Position numbers and translations under genes: made by a program
Shown here: positions 7,617 to 16,161 of the stretch, piece by piece
How the letters are laid out: each line of letters opens with the position of its first letter
Position numbering within the stretch: position 1 is the stretch's first letter
Origin: Caldilineaceae bacterium SB0661_bin_32
GTDB lineage: Bacteria > Chloroflexota > Anaerolineae > Caldilineales > Caldilineaceae
DNA: 33,009 nt
Assembly (NCBI GenBank): GCA_009841235.1
Contig: VXMH01000081.1
Coordinates: 1 to 33,009 of the forward strand
Reading direction: 5' to 3'
The notes under the pieces: model-generated
Database searches by the model: none
What the model saw: the letters and a program-made list of their open reading frames with translations, nothing else
Told to the model about the DNA's origin: nothing

Positions 7617-10238
7617 TTAGCTACCGACCTGGACTGCGGGCGCCAGCTCAGAGGGAGCCGCTACGGAAAAGGCGACCTGTCCGTCCTGTTCAGCGGCGAT
7701 GACATGGTCGCCGCTGCCGACACGTCCGTCGAGGATTTCCAACGCCAGCGGGTCAGCCACAGTGCGCTGTATGCTGCGCTTTAGTGGACGGGCGCCGTAG
7801 GCCGGGTCATAGCCGTCCTGAACGATCAGTGCTTTGGCCTCATCGGTGAGCTCGAGTGAAATGTCGCGGTCGGCAAGCAGAGCACGCAGCCGTTCAAGTT
7901 GAATTTCAGCGATGCCCTCCAAGTGAGCGGCCGACAGGCTGTGGAAGATGACGATCTCATCGACACGGTTGAGAAACTCCGGCCGAAACTGCTGGCGCAT
8001 GGCCGTCATGACGCGACGCTCCACCTCTTCATCGATCCCGGCGACGTCCAGAATGTACTGACTGCCGACATTGCTGGTCATAATGATTACGGTGTTGCGG
8101 AAGTCGACGGTGCGGCCCTGCCCATCGGTCAGCCGGCCGTCGTCCAGAACCTGCAACAGCACGTTGAACACCTCGACGTGGGCCTTCTCGATCTCATCGA
8201 AGAGGACGACCGAGTAGGGGCGGCGGCGTACAGCCTCGGTCAGCTGGCCGCCTTCGTCGTAGCCGACGTAGCCGGGCGGGGCGCCGAGGAGACGGGCGAC
8301 GGTATGCCGCTCCTGGTATTCGCTCATGTCGATGCGAACCAGGTTGTGTTCGTCATCGAAGAGATACTCGGCCAGGGCGCGCGCCAGTTCGGTCTTGCCA
8401 ACACCGGTGGGGCCAAGGAAGATGAAGCTGCCGATAGGGCGGTTTGGGTCTTGCAGACCGGCCCGGCTGCGGCGAATTGCGGCGGCGACGGCGGCGACGG
8501 CCTGTTCCTGGCCGACCACACGGCGGTACAACTCTTCATCCATGCGCACGAGCCGCTCGCGCTCCCCTTCCATCAGCTTGTTGACCGGGATGCCGGTCCA
8601 CTCGCTGACGACGGCGGCGATTTCATCGTCGTCGACCTCCTCCTTCAGAAGCGCGCCGCCGGCCTGGATAGCAGCCACATTTTGGGCAGCTGCGTCCAGC
8701 TGTTGCTGAAGCTCGTTCATGCGTCCGTAGCGCAGCTCCGCAGCCCGCTGCAGATCGTAGTCCCGTTCGGCCTGCTCGATATCGGTGCGCAGCTGCTCGC
8801 TTTCCTCTTTCAGGGCGCGCAAGGCCTGGATGGCGGACCGTTCGGCCTGCCAGCGGATGGAGAGTTCGGAGCTGGTTTCCTGCAGGTCAGCCAGCTCCTT
8901 TTCCAGGGTATCCAGGCGTTGTTTACTCGCCTCGTCGGACTCCTTGCGGAGGGCTTCGCGTTCGATTTCCAGCTGCATTACCTGGCGTTCCAGCTCGTCC
9001 AGCTTTTTTGGCTTGGAGTCGATCTGCATGCGCAGCCGGCTGGCCGCCTCGTCGACCAGATCGATGGCCTTGTCGGGCAGCTGGCGATCACTGATGTAGC
9101 GGTGGCTGAGCTGCGCGGCGGCGATGACTGCGCCGTCGGTCACGCGAACGCCGTGATGGACTTCGTAGCGCTCCTTCAGCCCGCGCAGGATGGAGACGGT
9201 GTCCTCGACAGAGGGTTCGCCGACGAAGACGGGCTGAAAGCGGCGCTCGAGGGCGGCATCTTTCTCGATATGTTTGCGGTATTCGTCAAGGGTTGTAGCG
9301 CCGATGGCGTGGAGCTCGCCGCGGGCCAGCATCGGCTTCAGCATATTGGAGGCGTCCATGGAACCCTCGGCGGCGCCCGCCCCTACGAGTGTGTGCATTT
9401 CGTCGACAAACAGGAGCACATCGCCCTCAGCGTCCCGGATTTCATTGAGGACGGCCTTGAGCCGTTCCTCGAACTCGCCGCGGTACTTTGCGCCAGCCAA
9501 CAGCGCGCCCAGGTCCAGCGCAACCAGCCGCTTGTCCTTGAGCGTCGTCGGTACGTCCCCGTTCACTATACGCTGGGCCAGGCCTTCGGCGATGGCGGTC
9601 TTGCCGACGCCCGGCTCGCCGATCAGAACGGGGTTGTTCTTGGTGCGCCGGCTGAGGATCTGAACGACCCGGCGGATCTCCTGATCGCGCCCGATGATAG
9701 GGTCCAGGTTGCCTTTACCGGCTTCGGCGGTCAGGTCGCGGCCGTACTTTTCGAGGGCTTCGTACTGGGCTTCCGGGTTCTGGCTGGTGACGCGCTGGCT
9801 GCCGCGCACGGCGGCCAACCCCTGCATAATGCCGTTGTAGTCGATGCCGCGGCGCTCCAACAGTTTACGGACTTCACCGCTACGGGCCGAGGCCATCGCC
9901 ATGAGTAGATGCTCGGTCGAGGTATACTCGTCCTTCATGTTGGCGGCGATGGTTTCCGCTTCTTCGAGAAGCTGTGCCAGTTCGCGCCCCATTCGCATTT
10001 CCATTGTACCGCCGCTGACGCGGGACTTGGCTGCCAGGCGCTGTTTCAGGTCGGCCTCAAGGCTCTTTCGGTCTCCCCCCATCCGATCGATAACGGCCGG
10101 GACGACCCCTCCCTGCTGTCGCAGCAGGGACAGGAGGAGATGCTCCGGATCGATGCTGGCGTGTTTGTATTCCCTGGCCTCGTTCTGGGCCTCGATAATT
10201 GCTTCGCCAGCTTTTTCAGTCAGGCGATCGAATCGCAT
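7617..10238 (-). CDS. clpB: ClpB protein disaggregase
   Basis: This AAA+ Hsp100 chaperone extracts polypeptides from aggregates with DnaK. At 873 residues it is normal family length. It shows the duplicated Clp N domain (about 1-145), first AAA domain with Walker A GEPGVGKT at 207-214 and Walker [12 protein letters not shown], the coiled-coil middle domain characteristic of ClpB (about 405-530, rich in [14 protein letters not shown] heptads), second AAA domain with GPTGVGKT near 607 and [11 protein letters not shown], and the C-terminal D2-small domain ([14 protein letters not shown]). The ATG at 10238 is preceded by AAGGAG. No CIRCE or HAIR operator was seen upstream, so its heat-shock control is not evident from the sequence. 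It is transcribed alone and has its own terminator. Confidence 0.97.
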   Translation of the reverse strand: MRFDRLTEKAGEAIIEAQNEAREYKHASIDPEHLLLSLLRQQGGVVPAVIDRMGGDRKSLEADLKQRLAAKSRVSGGTMEMRMGRELAQLLEEAETIAANMKDEYTSTEHLLMAMASARSGEVRKLLERRGIDYNGIMQGLAAVRGSQRVTSQNPEAQYEALEKYGRDLTAEAGKGNLDPIIGRDQEIRRVVQILSRRTKNNPVLIGEPGVGKTAIAEGLAQRIVNGDVPTTLKDKRLVALDLGALLAGAKYRGEFEERLKAVLNEIRDAEGDVLLFVDEMHTLVGAGAAEGSMDASNMLKPMLARGELHAIGATTLDEYRKHIEKDAALERRFQPVFVGEPSVEDTVSILRGLKERYEVHHGVRVTDGAVIAAAQLSHRYISDRQLPDKAIDLVDEAASRLRMQIDSKPKKLDELERQVMQLEIEREALRKESDEASKQRLDTLEKELADLQETSSELSIRWQAERSAIQALRALKEESEQLRTDIEQAERDYDLQRAAELRYGRMNELQQQLDAAAQNVAAIQAGGALLKEEVDDDEIAAVVSEWTGIPVNKLMEGERERLVRMDEELYRRVVGQEQAVAAVAAAIRRSRAGLQDPNRPIGSFIFLGPTGVGKTELARALAEYLFDDEHNLVRIDMSEYQERHTVARLLGAPPGYVGYDEGGQLTEAVRRRPYSVVLFDEIEKAHVEVFNVLLQVLDDGRLTDGQGRTVDFRNTVIIMTSNVGSQYILDVAGIDEEVERRVMTAMRQQFRPEFLNRVDEIVIFHSLSAAHLEGIAEIQLERLRALLADRDISLELTDEAKALIVQDGYDPAYGARPLKRSIQRTVADPLALEILDGRVGSGDHVIAAEQDGQVAFSVAAPSELAPAVQVGS

Positions 10239-10421
10239 TAGGCTCTCCTTTTCAGTTCCGCGCTCTATTCGGCGAAAGACAGGCTGGTCCCTGTCCGGAC
10301 CGGCAGTTGCCGTGCTTTTTATAGTTCCATTTTAGTCTGCGATCATCACAGGCGCGTTTGCGGAGTGTAAGAAAAAGATATGCGGGCCGCCCAACACGGC
10401 TGGCGAGGCGGGGACGTCCGG

Positions 10422-12398
10422 CTACAGGAGGGCGGTCAGGGCAAGGAGCGCGCCGCTGAGGAGGAAGAAGAGGGCGGCCATAAACAGAACGAGGGAAAGG
10501 GGACGGCTGGCACGCAGCAGGGATCGCCTCCACAGTAGCGGGACAGATGACAGGGCGATCAGAAGCGCGCCGACCAATGTTTCGGCGGGCAGTCTGGGAA
10601 CAGGATTATGCCAAGGGGAGCGAGAGATCCGGCGCACGGTCTCGGCTGACGGGACGGGGACGGCGATTTCAGCCAAAACGTCATCCATGCCTCTGCGGCG
10701 GACGTATACTGACAGGTTCCAGTTGCCATCGCGGTTGAGGAAGGCGCCTTCCGCGGCGAAGGCGTCCTCGCCCAGGCTGGCCAGATCGAGACGCGCCTGC
10801 CCCATCTCCCCCGATTCATGGAAGAAGAAAAGACGGACCAGCTGCACTTCGCCGATGTCAGAGGCGTCGGGACGGGAAAGATGAACCCAATAGCGGTTGT
10901 GGCCGACCTGGTTGGGGGATACCTGCAGGTGTACGGCCAAGTCGCCTTCGTAGGCCATTTCGTTGAATGGCAGCAAGGGCGCGGCAGGCGCCGTTTGCGG
11001 CGGCAGGTTCGGCGTCGGCGTCTGCACAAGCACGGCCACGGCAATGAACAGCAGGGCTATTATGCCGGCCTCCGCCGCCACTCGACGCGAGAAGCGCCTC
11101 AGCTTGCGCTGGGAGGTGACGGTCTCTCCGGCGCGCTGAACGGCGCGATTGTTGAAAAAGGCCAGTGCAATGATGGCGACGACGATCGCCAGTTTTATGA
11201 GAAGAACCCGGCCATAGGTTGTATGGATGAGGCTGCCGGGGTCGGGCAGCTGCACGAAGCTGCTGAAGAGGCCGGTCAGGGCCAGTATGAATACCGCTAT
11301 CTGTGCGCTGAGGGAGAAGCGCTTCAACAGGAGGACCATCCGATCCGGGTCGGGCGCTGCCTGCCGGCGATGCAGAAGAAGCAGCAGGATGGCCAGGAAG
11401 ATCAGGCCGCCCGCCCAGACTGCGGCCGCGACGAGATGTATGTAGTCAACTGCGACGGCCCAGCCGCTCCCGGGGGCGGCCGCGGCGTGGCTGCTGGCGG
11501 AATAGGTGAAGAGGGCTGCTGCGGTCAGCAGGGCCGCGCAAGCGGGTACGGACCGGCGGAAGAGAACAGTTGCCCAGCGGTTGGGGATTAGAAGAAGAAA
11601 AACGCCCGCCAGCAGCGTTTGCCGCATCAACAGGAGCCTGCCCGGACGGGTGGCGAGAAGGAGTTCCAGGAACCCGTCCAGTCCGCCGAGGCGCAGAGAC
11701 TTGACGAGAAACTGCAGCCAGCCGGAGGCGATCAGGAGCAACACGCCGACGATTGCGGTTGAACTGATCACCGTCTCAATAAGAGGGTCGGGGCTGTTGT
11801 TCGATTGCGGCCGGATCAGCAGCCAGCGCATGGACAGCGGACCGACCAGCAATGCTGCGCCGAGCAGTGAGATCCAGCGGAGGAGGGAATCGGAAAGGGG
11901 CGGCAGCCCTTGCCGGCGATTGACGGTGACCTCGACGGCGACGCCAGCGGGACGCGTGCCGTCGGGATCCAGGATGGTGAGGGGGAATGAGCCGACCCAC
12001 TCATGACCGTCCACGCTGGAGAGAGTCTGCCAGACGACGGTATAAACGCCCGGCTCGATACTCTCCAGGGGCAGGGTCAGGTGGGTGGGGTCGTCGGGGT
12101 CGATTCGCGGATCGCCGGATGGAATTTCGGTTCCGTCGGCGGAGAGGATGCGAGCGCCGGTGAAGGTCTTTTCCAGCGGTTCGCTGAACCAGAATTCGAT
12201 GGCCTCAGGAGGCTGCGTGAGTTCTGCGTTCGGCTGGGGGGCGGCGCGTACGAGCAGGGCGTGGGCCTGGACGGCCTGGGGCGACAGAAGCAGGGCCATT
12301 GCCGCGGCGAACCACACCAGTGGCAGGCCAGCTGCTTGCATCTTTTGGACAGCCGCCCAAACTGGCTTGGCCGCGCCATGCCCGGGAGCCTTCGACAT
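10422..12398 (-). CDS. CopC-CopD fusion, copper resistance/uptake membrane protein
   Basis: The 658-residue protein begins with a signal segment ending VQAHA. A CopC domain follows (about 45-145), with the N-terminal His exposed after cleavage and the second copper ligand region intact as SSVDGHEWVGSF. A multi-spanning CopD-type domain of about eight helices follows (about 165-440), including YIHLVAAAVWAGGL. A second periplasmic beta-type segment lies at about 465-590, and two helices close the protein. CopC binds Cu(II) in the periplasm or outer face and CopD is thought to move it across the membrane. Similar CopC/CopD fusions (YcnJ-like) are known. The stop of the preceding gene is 7 bases upstream; the start has only a weak ribosome site, suggesting translational coupling. 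The ATG encoding Met20 is an alternative start. Confidence 0.88.
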   Translation of the reverse strand: MSKAPGHGAAKPVWAAVQKMQAAGLPLVWFAAAMALLLSPQAVQAHALLVRAAPQPNAELTQPPEAIEFWFSEPLEKTFTGARILSADGTEIPSGDPRIDPDDPTHLTLPLESIEPGVYTVVWQTLSSVDGHEWVGSFPLTILDPDGTRPAGVAVEVTVNRRQGLPPLSDSLLRWISLLGAALLVGPLSMRWLLIRPQSNNSPDPLIETVISSTAIVGVLLLIASGWLQFLVKSLRLGGLDGFLELLLATRPGRLLLMRQTLLAGVFLLLIPNRWATVLFRRSVPACAALLTAAALFTYSASSHAAAAPGSGWAVAVDYIHLVAAAVWAGGLIFLAILLLLLHRRQAAPDPDRMVLLLKRFSLSAQIAVFILALTGLFSSFVQLPDPGSLIHTTYGRVLLIKLAIVVAIIALAFFNNRAVQRAGETVTSQRKLRRFSRRVAAEAGIIALLFIAVAVLVQTPTPNLPPQTAPAAPLLPFNEMAYEGDLAVHLQVSPNQVGHNRYWVHLSRPDASDIGEVQLVRLFFFHESGEMGQARLDLASLGEDAFAAEGAFLNRDGNWNLSVYVRRRGMDDVLAEIAVPVPSAETVRRISRSPWHNPVPRLPAETLVGALLIALSSVPLLWRRSLLRASRPLSLVLFMAALFFLLSGALLALTALL

Positions 12399-12405
12399 CG
12401 TGCAG

Positions 12406-13137
12406 CTAACTGTTCTTTCCGCCCGGTCTGCGCGAGATGCCTTGAGACCGGCGTTCGCTCAGCCTCCTGCGCCTTCCGGCCAGGATAACGGTACCGAGCA
12501 GCAACAGAGCCGGCGCAGCGCTACCCAGGCAAGGGATACCCGGACCCTGGTCGGCCGGGGCAGGAGGGGATTCGGTGTCTTCATCAGCCGGGACGGGAGG
12601 GGGGGTCATCGCTTGAGTCCCTGTGCTCTCCGCGGTTTCCGTGTTCGTGGGCGGAGGTTGGGCCTTCACTGGCGCGGGTGTTGCCGCAGTTGTTGGGACG
12701 GTTGTTGGTGAGGTTTCCGCCCCCGGCTCGTCAGCCTGGAGCGTGAACTGAAACTCGCCGTCGGCTTCATCGCCGTCATCTGCGGACAGAGTACGCCAGC
12801 GAACCGTGTAGACGCCGTTGGGCAGGTCCAATTGGAGCGAGACGGTCATCAGCTTGCGGTCGTCATCGTCGATGGCGGCATCGTCCTGATCAACCCTCTG
12901 GCCGTCGGGGCCGTAAACTTCGAGGGCGTTTTGCCCTTCACGGCGAAACAGTTCCTGGGTGAACCAGACCTGAACCTGCTGCGGCGCATGGGAAACAACC
13001 TCGCCTGCAGAGGGCGTGGAACGATCGTAGTCGGCATGGGCATGGACGGAAATGGATAGCAGGTAGTGGATGGTGACCAGTATCAGCGCTACCCACAGCA
13101 GTTTTGCGATACCTCTTCGCAGCTGGTTCGCGATCAC
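12406..13137 (-). CDS. Exported CopC-domain protein with Pro/Thr-rich linker and C-terminal anchor
   Basis: The protein has 243 residues. A hydrophobic signal segment (about 11-33) ends in VHAHA, followed by a CopC-like beta-sandwich (34-133). The first copper-ligand His is present in the mature N-terminus, but the segment that normally carries the second His reads SADDGDEADGEF, so the standard Cu(II) site is incomplete. A Pro/Thr/Glu-rich linker (about 135-198) leads to GIPCLGS, a short hydrophobic span (207-220) and RRRR, giving a surface anchor that resembles protein-sorting tails. The GTG start at 13137 is preceded by GGAGG at a 7-base spacing, and the upstream gene ends 3 bases earlier. 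It is the middle gene of the copper operon. Confidence 0.82.
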   Translation of the reverse strand: MIANQLRRGIAKLLWVALILVTIHYLLSISVHAHADYDRSTPSAGEVVSHAPQQVQVWFTQELFRREGQNALEVYGPDGQRVDQDDAAIDDDDRKLMTVSLQLDLPNGVYTVRWRTLSADDGDEADGEFQFTLQADEPGAETSPTTVPTTAATPAPVKAQPPPTNTETAESTGTQAMTPPPVPADEDTESPPAPADQGPGIPCLGSAAPALLLLGTVILAGRRRRLSERRSQGISRRPGGKNS

Positions 13138-13140
13138 TGG

Positions 13141-13899
13141 TTAGCCTCCGTGGCTGTGGTCGTGTCCGTCGTCATGTATGCCGTTGGATTCATCTTCAAC
13201 GCAGTTGTCATTTCCGCTGTCCTGGGCGCCGTTGTCTTCGCTCGTTTCGTCGTCGTCATGGCTATGACCGTGGTCATCATGGCTTGTCTCAGACTGTTCG
13301 CCCTCTCCCTGTTCGTCCGCTTCCATCTCCTCCTCGGGCAGTTGCAAGCAGGCAAACCAGTCGAAGACGCTGCTGGAAAAATGGTGCTGCCGGTCGTGCG
13401 CGGCGGCGGAGAGGGGCAAAGCGCTCTCCAGATCGTCGTCGGCAAGGGCCGCCGTGAGCTTTGTGAGTGTTTCGGTCAGCGTCTCCGCCTCTTCGGCCAG
13501 TTCTTGCGGCCAGTCGACCGCTGTAAGGAGGGGCACCAGGTATTTGATCTGTCCGGCGTCCCCCGGCATGATGCCTTCGCCGTCATTCAGGCGTTTATGC
13601 AGCGCGTGGATGTCGACCTTGTCGAGAAGATAGGCTGCGGAGACGGCGTCAAAGACGGAATAGGCGAGTTTCTCCGCGGCCATCTCGTCCTCAACTGTCT
13701 CAAGTTCGGCTACGCGGGCTTCAAGACCGGCGATCCGCTCTGTCAGCGTCTCAAGCGTGGGGGCTTCATCCTCGTGGCCGTGGCCGTCTCCTTCGCTGGC
13801 AAAGGAAGGCGTGATCGCGGAAGCGGCATAGAAAACGGCAAAGACGACTGCTGCACACAGCAACAGGGCGGGTAGGCGGCCGAAGTTTGGTGCTTGCAT
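13141..13899 (-). CDS. Exported histidine-rich, probable metal-binding protein
   Basis: This 252-residue protein matches no family that I recognise. A hydrophobic segment (about 9-28) ends near SFAS, so it is exported. The mature N-terminus starts with GDGHGHEDE. A short coiled coil follows (48-77, LTERIAGLEARVAELE), then a helical core (80-185) holding AAAHDRQHHF and one Cys, and an acidic tail with two His clusters, HDDHGHSH at 207-214 and HDDGHDHSH at 242-250. Such Asp/His tails chelate Cu, Zn or Ni. The ATG at 13899 has AAGGAG upstream; the frame is open slightly further but that extension lacks a ribosome site. As first gene of the operon with two CopC-type proteins it is likely a periplasmic copper buffer or chaperone. 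Confidence 0.8.
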   Translation of the reverse strand: MQAPNFGRLPALLLCAAVVFAVFYAASAITPSFASEGDGHGHEDEAPTLETLTERIAGLEARVAELETVEDEMAAEKLAYSVFDAVSAAYLLDKVDIHALHKRLNDGEGIMPGDAGQIKYLVPLLTAVDWPQELAEEAETLTETLTKLTAALADDDLESALPLSAAAHDRQHHFSSSVFDWFACLQLPEEEMEADEQGEGEQSETSHDDHGHSHDDDETSEDNGAQDSGNDNCVEDESNGIHDDGHDHSHGG

Positions 13900-13972
13900 T
13901 GGAATCTCCTTCTGCTGGGACAGATAGGCAACTTGCAACGGTCAGGGGATTGAAGCAGTTCAGATTGACTCA

Positions 13973-13981
13973 ATTGTATCA
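13973..13981 (-). promoter_or_regulatory. Extended -10 promoter of the copper operon
   Basis: On the minus strand the sequence reads TGATACAAT, an extended -10 element, about 75 bases upstream of the first copper-operon ATG. No good -35 hexamer is present at 16-18 bases, which extended -10 promoters tolerate. Confidence 0.4.
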
Positions 13982-14071
13982 TCTGGGGGGCAGTAAGGAA
14001 TACATTTGCTGTTATGCGGGTCAGGGCAATTGCATCTGAATGTGTCAACTTCCTGGGAGGCTGCCCGGAAC

Positions 14072-14096
14072 GTAGGGGCAGGCCTTGTGCCTGCCC
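14072..14096 (+). repeat. Interspersed hairpin repeat, copy B
   Basis: The 25-mer starts GTAGGGGCAGGCC and ends TTGTGCCTGCCC, forming a GGGCAGGC / GCCTGCCC hairpin. It matches the minus-strand copy at 1931-1955 at 23 of 25 positions. It lies between the copper operon promoter and the end of the leucine-rich-repeat gene. Confidence 0.7.
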
Positions 14097-14153
14097 GCGC
14101 ACGCCCACCCAGACCGCATTCTCCACCCACCCTCACAGACTTCGGTAGGGGCA

Positions 14154-15806
14154 CTATTGGCAGTAATCCAGGCCAAGGCTATTCAGGTCGTTGTTGTCGA
14201 TTTCCCGCAGGCTGGCAGGAACGCATCCAGTCAATCTGTTGCCTCCGAGATAAAGGGTCGAGAGGCTGGTCAGATTGCCCAGTTCGGGCGGTATCGAACC
14301 GACAAGCTCATTGCCGGAGAGATCAAGGAGCTCCAAATGGATGAGAGCGCCTAACCGCGGCGGAAGCGTGCCGACCAACCGATTTTCGGGAAGCTCGAGC
14401 GCTGTAACCCGTCCGTCGTCGTCCGTTTTGACGCCGAACCACTGAGCGAGAGACGCGGCGGAATCCCGCCAATTTGTACTGTTCTCCCACTGCGCTCCTC
14501 CGGTGGCAAAGTAGAAGGTAATGAGCGCCTCTCTACAGGTAGGCAGACGCGTGCTGCTGAGATCCTCGATCCAAATGCTGAGTAGATCAGCCGGCATACA
14601 GCCGGTGAAATGGTTGCCTGAGAGGTGGAGAATCAGCAGGTCATCAAGCTCATTAAGCCACCATGGAAACTTCCCGGTCAGGCCGTTGTCTGAAAGTGCA
14701 AACACTGTCAGACGGGTGAGCTGGCTGAGCTCGGTTGGAATCGGGCCGCTCAAGTCGTTTCCCGACAGATCCAGCCAGGTCAGATTTGAAAGATTGCCCA
14801 ATTCAGCGGGGATTGACCCACTGAGGTTGTTGTCGTCCAACTCAAGATTTGTCAGGGCAGAGAGGTTGCTCAATCCAGCCGGAACTGTTCCCTCCAGGTT
14901 GTTGCCGGAGATACGCAGGACTCTCAGGTTCGGGAGGCTTCCCAATCCGGCTGGTATGTACCCACTCAGCAGGTTCCTGTTGAGATCCAGTTCAGTAACG
15001 CTACCGTTTCCGTCGGTTGTAACGCCCCGCCAGGCCCCCAGCGGCTTATCGGTCAACCAGTTGCCGTCCCGGGCCCAATTCTCACCGCCGGTGGCATGGT
15101 AGACGGCGACCAACGCGTCTCTTTCTGAAATGGAACCCGGCAGCACGCTGCCCAGCGACTGCGCCCGAGTGGCTGAGAGTGCGGTGGTCACTGTGGGTAT
15201 CGGTGAAGCAGTTGGCGCGGCGGAGAGGGAGCGCTTGGGAGTGGGCCCAGCCGAAGGTGCCGCCGGCATGGCAACCGTATTGGCTTCAACATCAGAGGAC
15301 TCTGATTCCGAGACACCGTTGTGGGTCACTTGGGCCTTCAGATTTCGGGGCGGCCCGGTTGGCGCGTCCGTAGACGCGGCCGGAGCTACGGATGAGGATG
15401 CAACCGCAATTTCAACTGGACCGCTCCAGTCACTTTCGGAACTCTCGTAAAGGGCGCGCACTCGTACCTTGTAGCGCACGCCTTGATCCAGACCTGTGAT
15501 CAGTTGGGAAGGAATCGTTGGATAGGCGTTCCCGGGACCGTCGCTCCGGGCCGGAAAGCTCTCCCCCACCCGCGCCCAGGTGAGTTGATATTCGAGCGGC
15601 GGGTCGGCTGGAGCATCCCACGACACTTCCAGTACGCCAGGCCGGCTGCTGTTCACGCGCAGTCCGCTGATGGCCTGGCTGCTATCTTCAACAAGTTCAG
15701 TGTCCGGGAGAGAAGAAAGAGAAGGGAGGACAGCCATCACCGCTGCCAGGACCAGCCAGGCGCCCAGCACGAACAGAGCCAACCTGATCTGATTCTTCTT
15801 CAACAT
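14154..15806 (-). CDS. Exported leucine-rich-repeat protein with N-terminal fibronectin III domain
   Basis: The protein has 550 residues. A signal-anchor helix lies at about 8-28. A fibronectin type III domain follows at about 45-137 (LEVSWDAP, YQLTWARVGE, YKVRVRALYESSESDWS), then a Ser/Ala/Pro/Thr-rich linker to about 225. Two blocks follow, each opening with an ATGGxxW-type cap (ALVAVYHATGGENW; ALITFYFATGGAQW). The first cap precedes six and the second three repeats of the plant-like type LxLxxNxLxGxIPxxLGNLxxL. It is probably a cell-surface binding or adhesion protein; no catalytic residues are visible. The ATG at 15806 has only a weak AGG-type ribosome site. It is transcribed toward the copper operon on the same strand, with the hairpin repeat between them. 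Confidence 0.85.
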   Translation of the reverse strand: MLKKNQIRLALFVLGAWLVLAAVMAVLPSLSSLPDTELVEDSSQAISGLRVNSSRPGVLEVSWDAPADPPLEYQLTWARVGESFPARSDGPGNAYPTIPSQLITGLDQGVRYKVRVRALYESSESDWSGPVEIAVASSSVAPAASTDAPTGPPRNLKAQVTHNGVSESESSDVEANTVAMPAAPSAGPTPKRSLSAAPTASPIPTVTTALSATRAQSLGSVLPGSISERDALVAVYHATGGENWARDGNWLTDKPLGAWRGVTTDGNGSVTELDLNRNLLSGYIPAGLGSLPNLRVLRISGNNLEGTVPAGLSNLSALTNLELDDNNLSGSIPAELGNLSNLTWLDLSGNDLSGPIPTELSQLTRLTVFALSDNGLTGKFPWWLNELDDLLILHLSGNHFTGCMPADLLSIWIEDLSSTRLPTCREALITFYFATGGAQWENSTNWRDSAASLAQWFGVKTDDDGRVTALELPENRLVGTLPPRLGALIHLELLDLSGNELVGSIPPELGNLTSLSTLYLGGNRLTGCVPASLREIDNNDLNSLGLDYCQ

Positions 15807-15939
15807 TGGTGCAAGGGCCTATTCAAAGAGAATCGATTACAGACAGAAAAGCAGCCTGCGTTGTTTTTGCCTGAACCGATCGAGAGGTTGAAGACAAGAA
15901 GACCAGCCAGAATTCTTATGGGGGACGCAGCTCAAAGAG

Positions 15940-15960
15940 AAAAAAAGAGACGACATCTCT
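15940..15960 (-). terminator. Possible terminator after tRNA-Pro
   Basis: On the minus strand AGAGA-TGTCG-TCTCT forms a short stem directly followed by seven T residues, about 40 bases beyond the tRNA 3' end. The stem is only 5 pairs, so the call is tentative. Confidence 0.4.
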
Positions 15961-15998
15961 CAAAGTGCAGAATCGATGCCGCCTCCCTTTTTGATTCA

Positions 15999-16074
<76 letters not shown>

Positions 16075-16085
16075 ACACAGGTAGG

Positions 16086-16113
16086 AGTATATCATGCGGC
16101 AGCGGAGGGACAA
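16086..16113 (-). promoter_or_regulatory. Promoter of tRNA-Pro
   Basis: On the minus strand the site reads TTGTCC, a 16-base spacer ending in TGA, then TATACT, i.e. an extended -10 promoter 12 bases before the tRNA 5' end. Confidence 0.5.
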
Positions 16114-16161
16114 AATCGAACTGTGCGATACCCAGTGCAGCCGTCCGCGACATGCGGCCAG

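Noticed and set aside
7899..9908. A 669-codon open frame on the plus strand across clpB
   Set aside because: It is fully antisense to clpB, a clear conserved gene; long antisense frames are common in GC-rich coding DNA, and its translation shows no family motif.
10369..10420. Possible terminator of the copper operon before clpB
   Set aside because: There is a minus-strand T-rich tract, but the preceding CCGCC/GGCGG pairing is only 5 bases with a long loop, too weak to call.
10239..10421. Search for a CIRCE, HAIR or sigma-32-like heat-shock element upstream of clpB
   Set aside because: No matching inverted repeat or promoter pattern was found; only loose TATAAA/TAAAAT hexamers without -35 partners.
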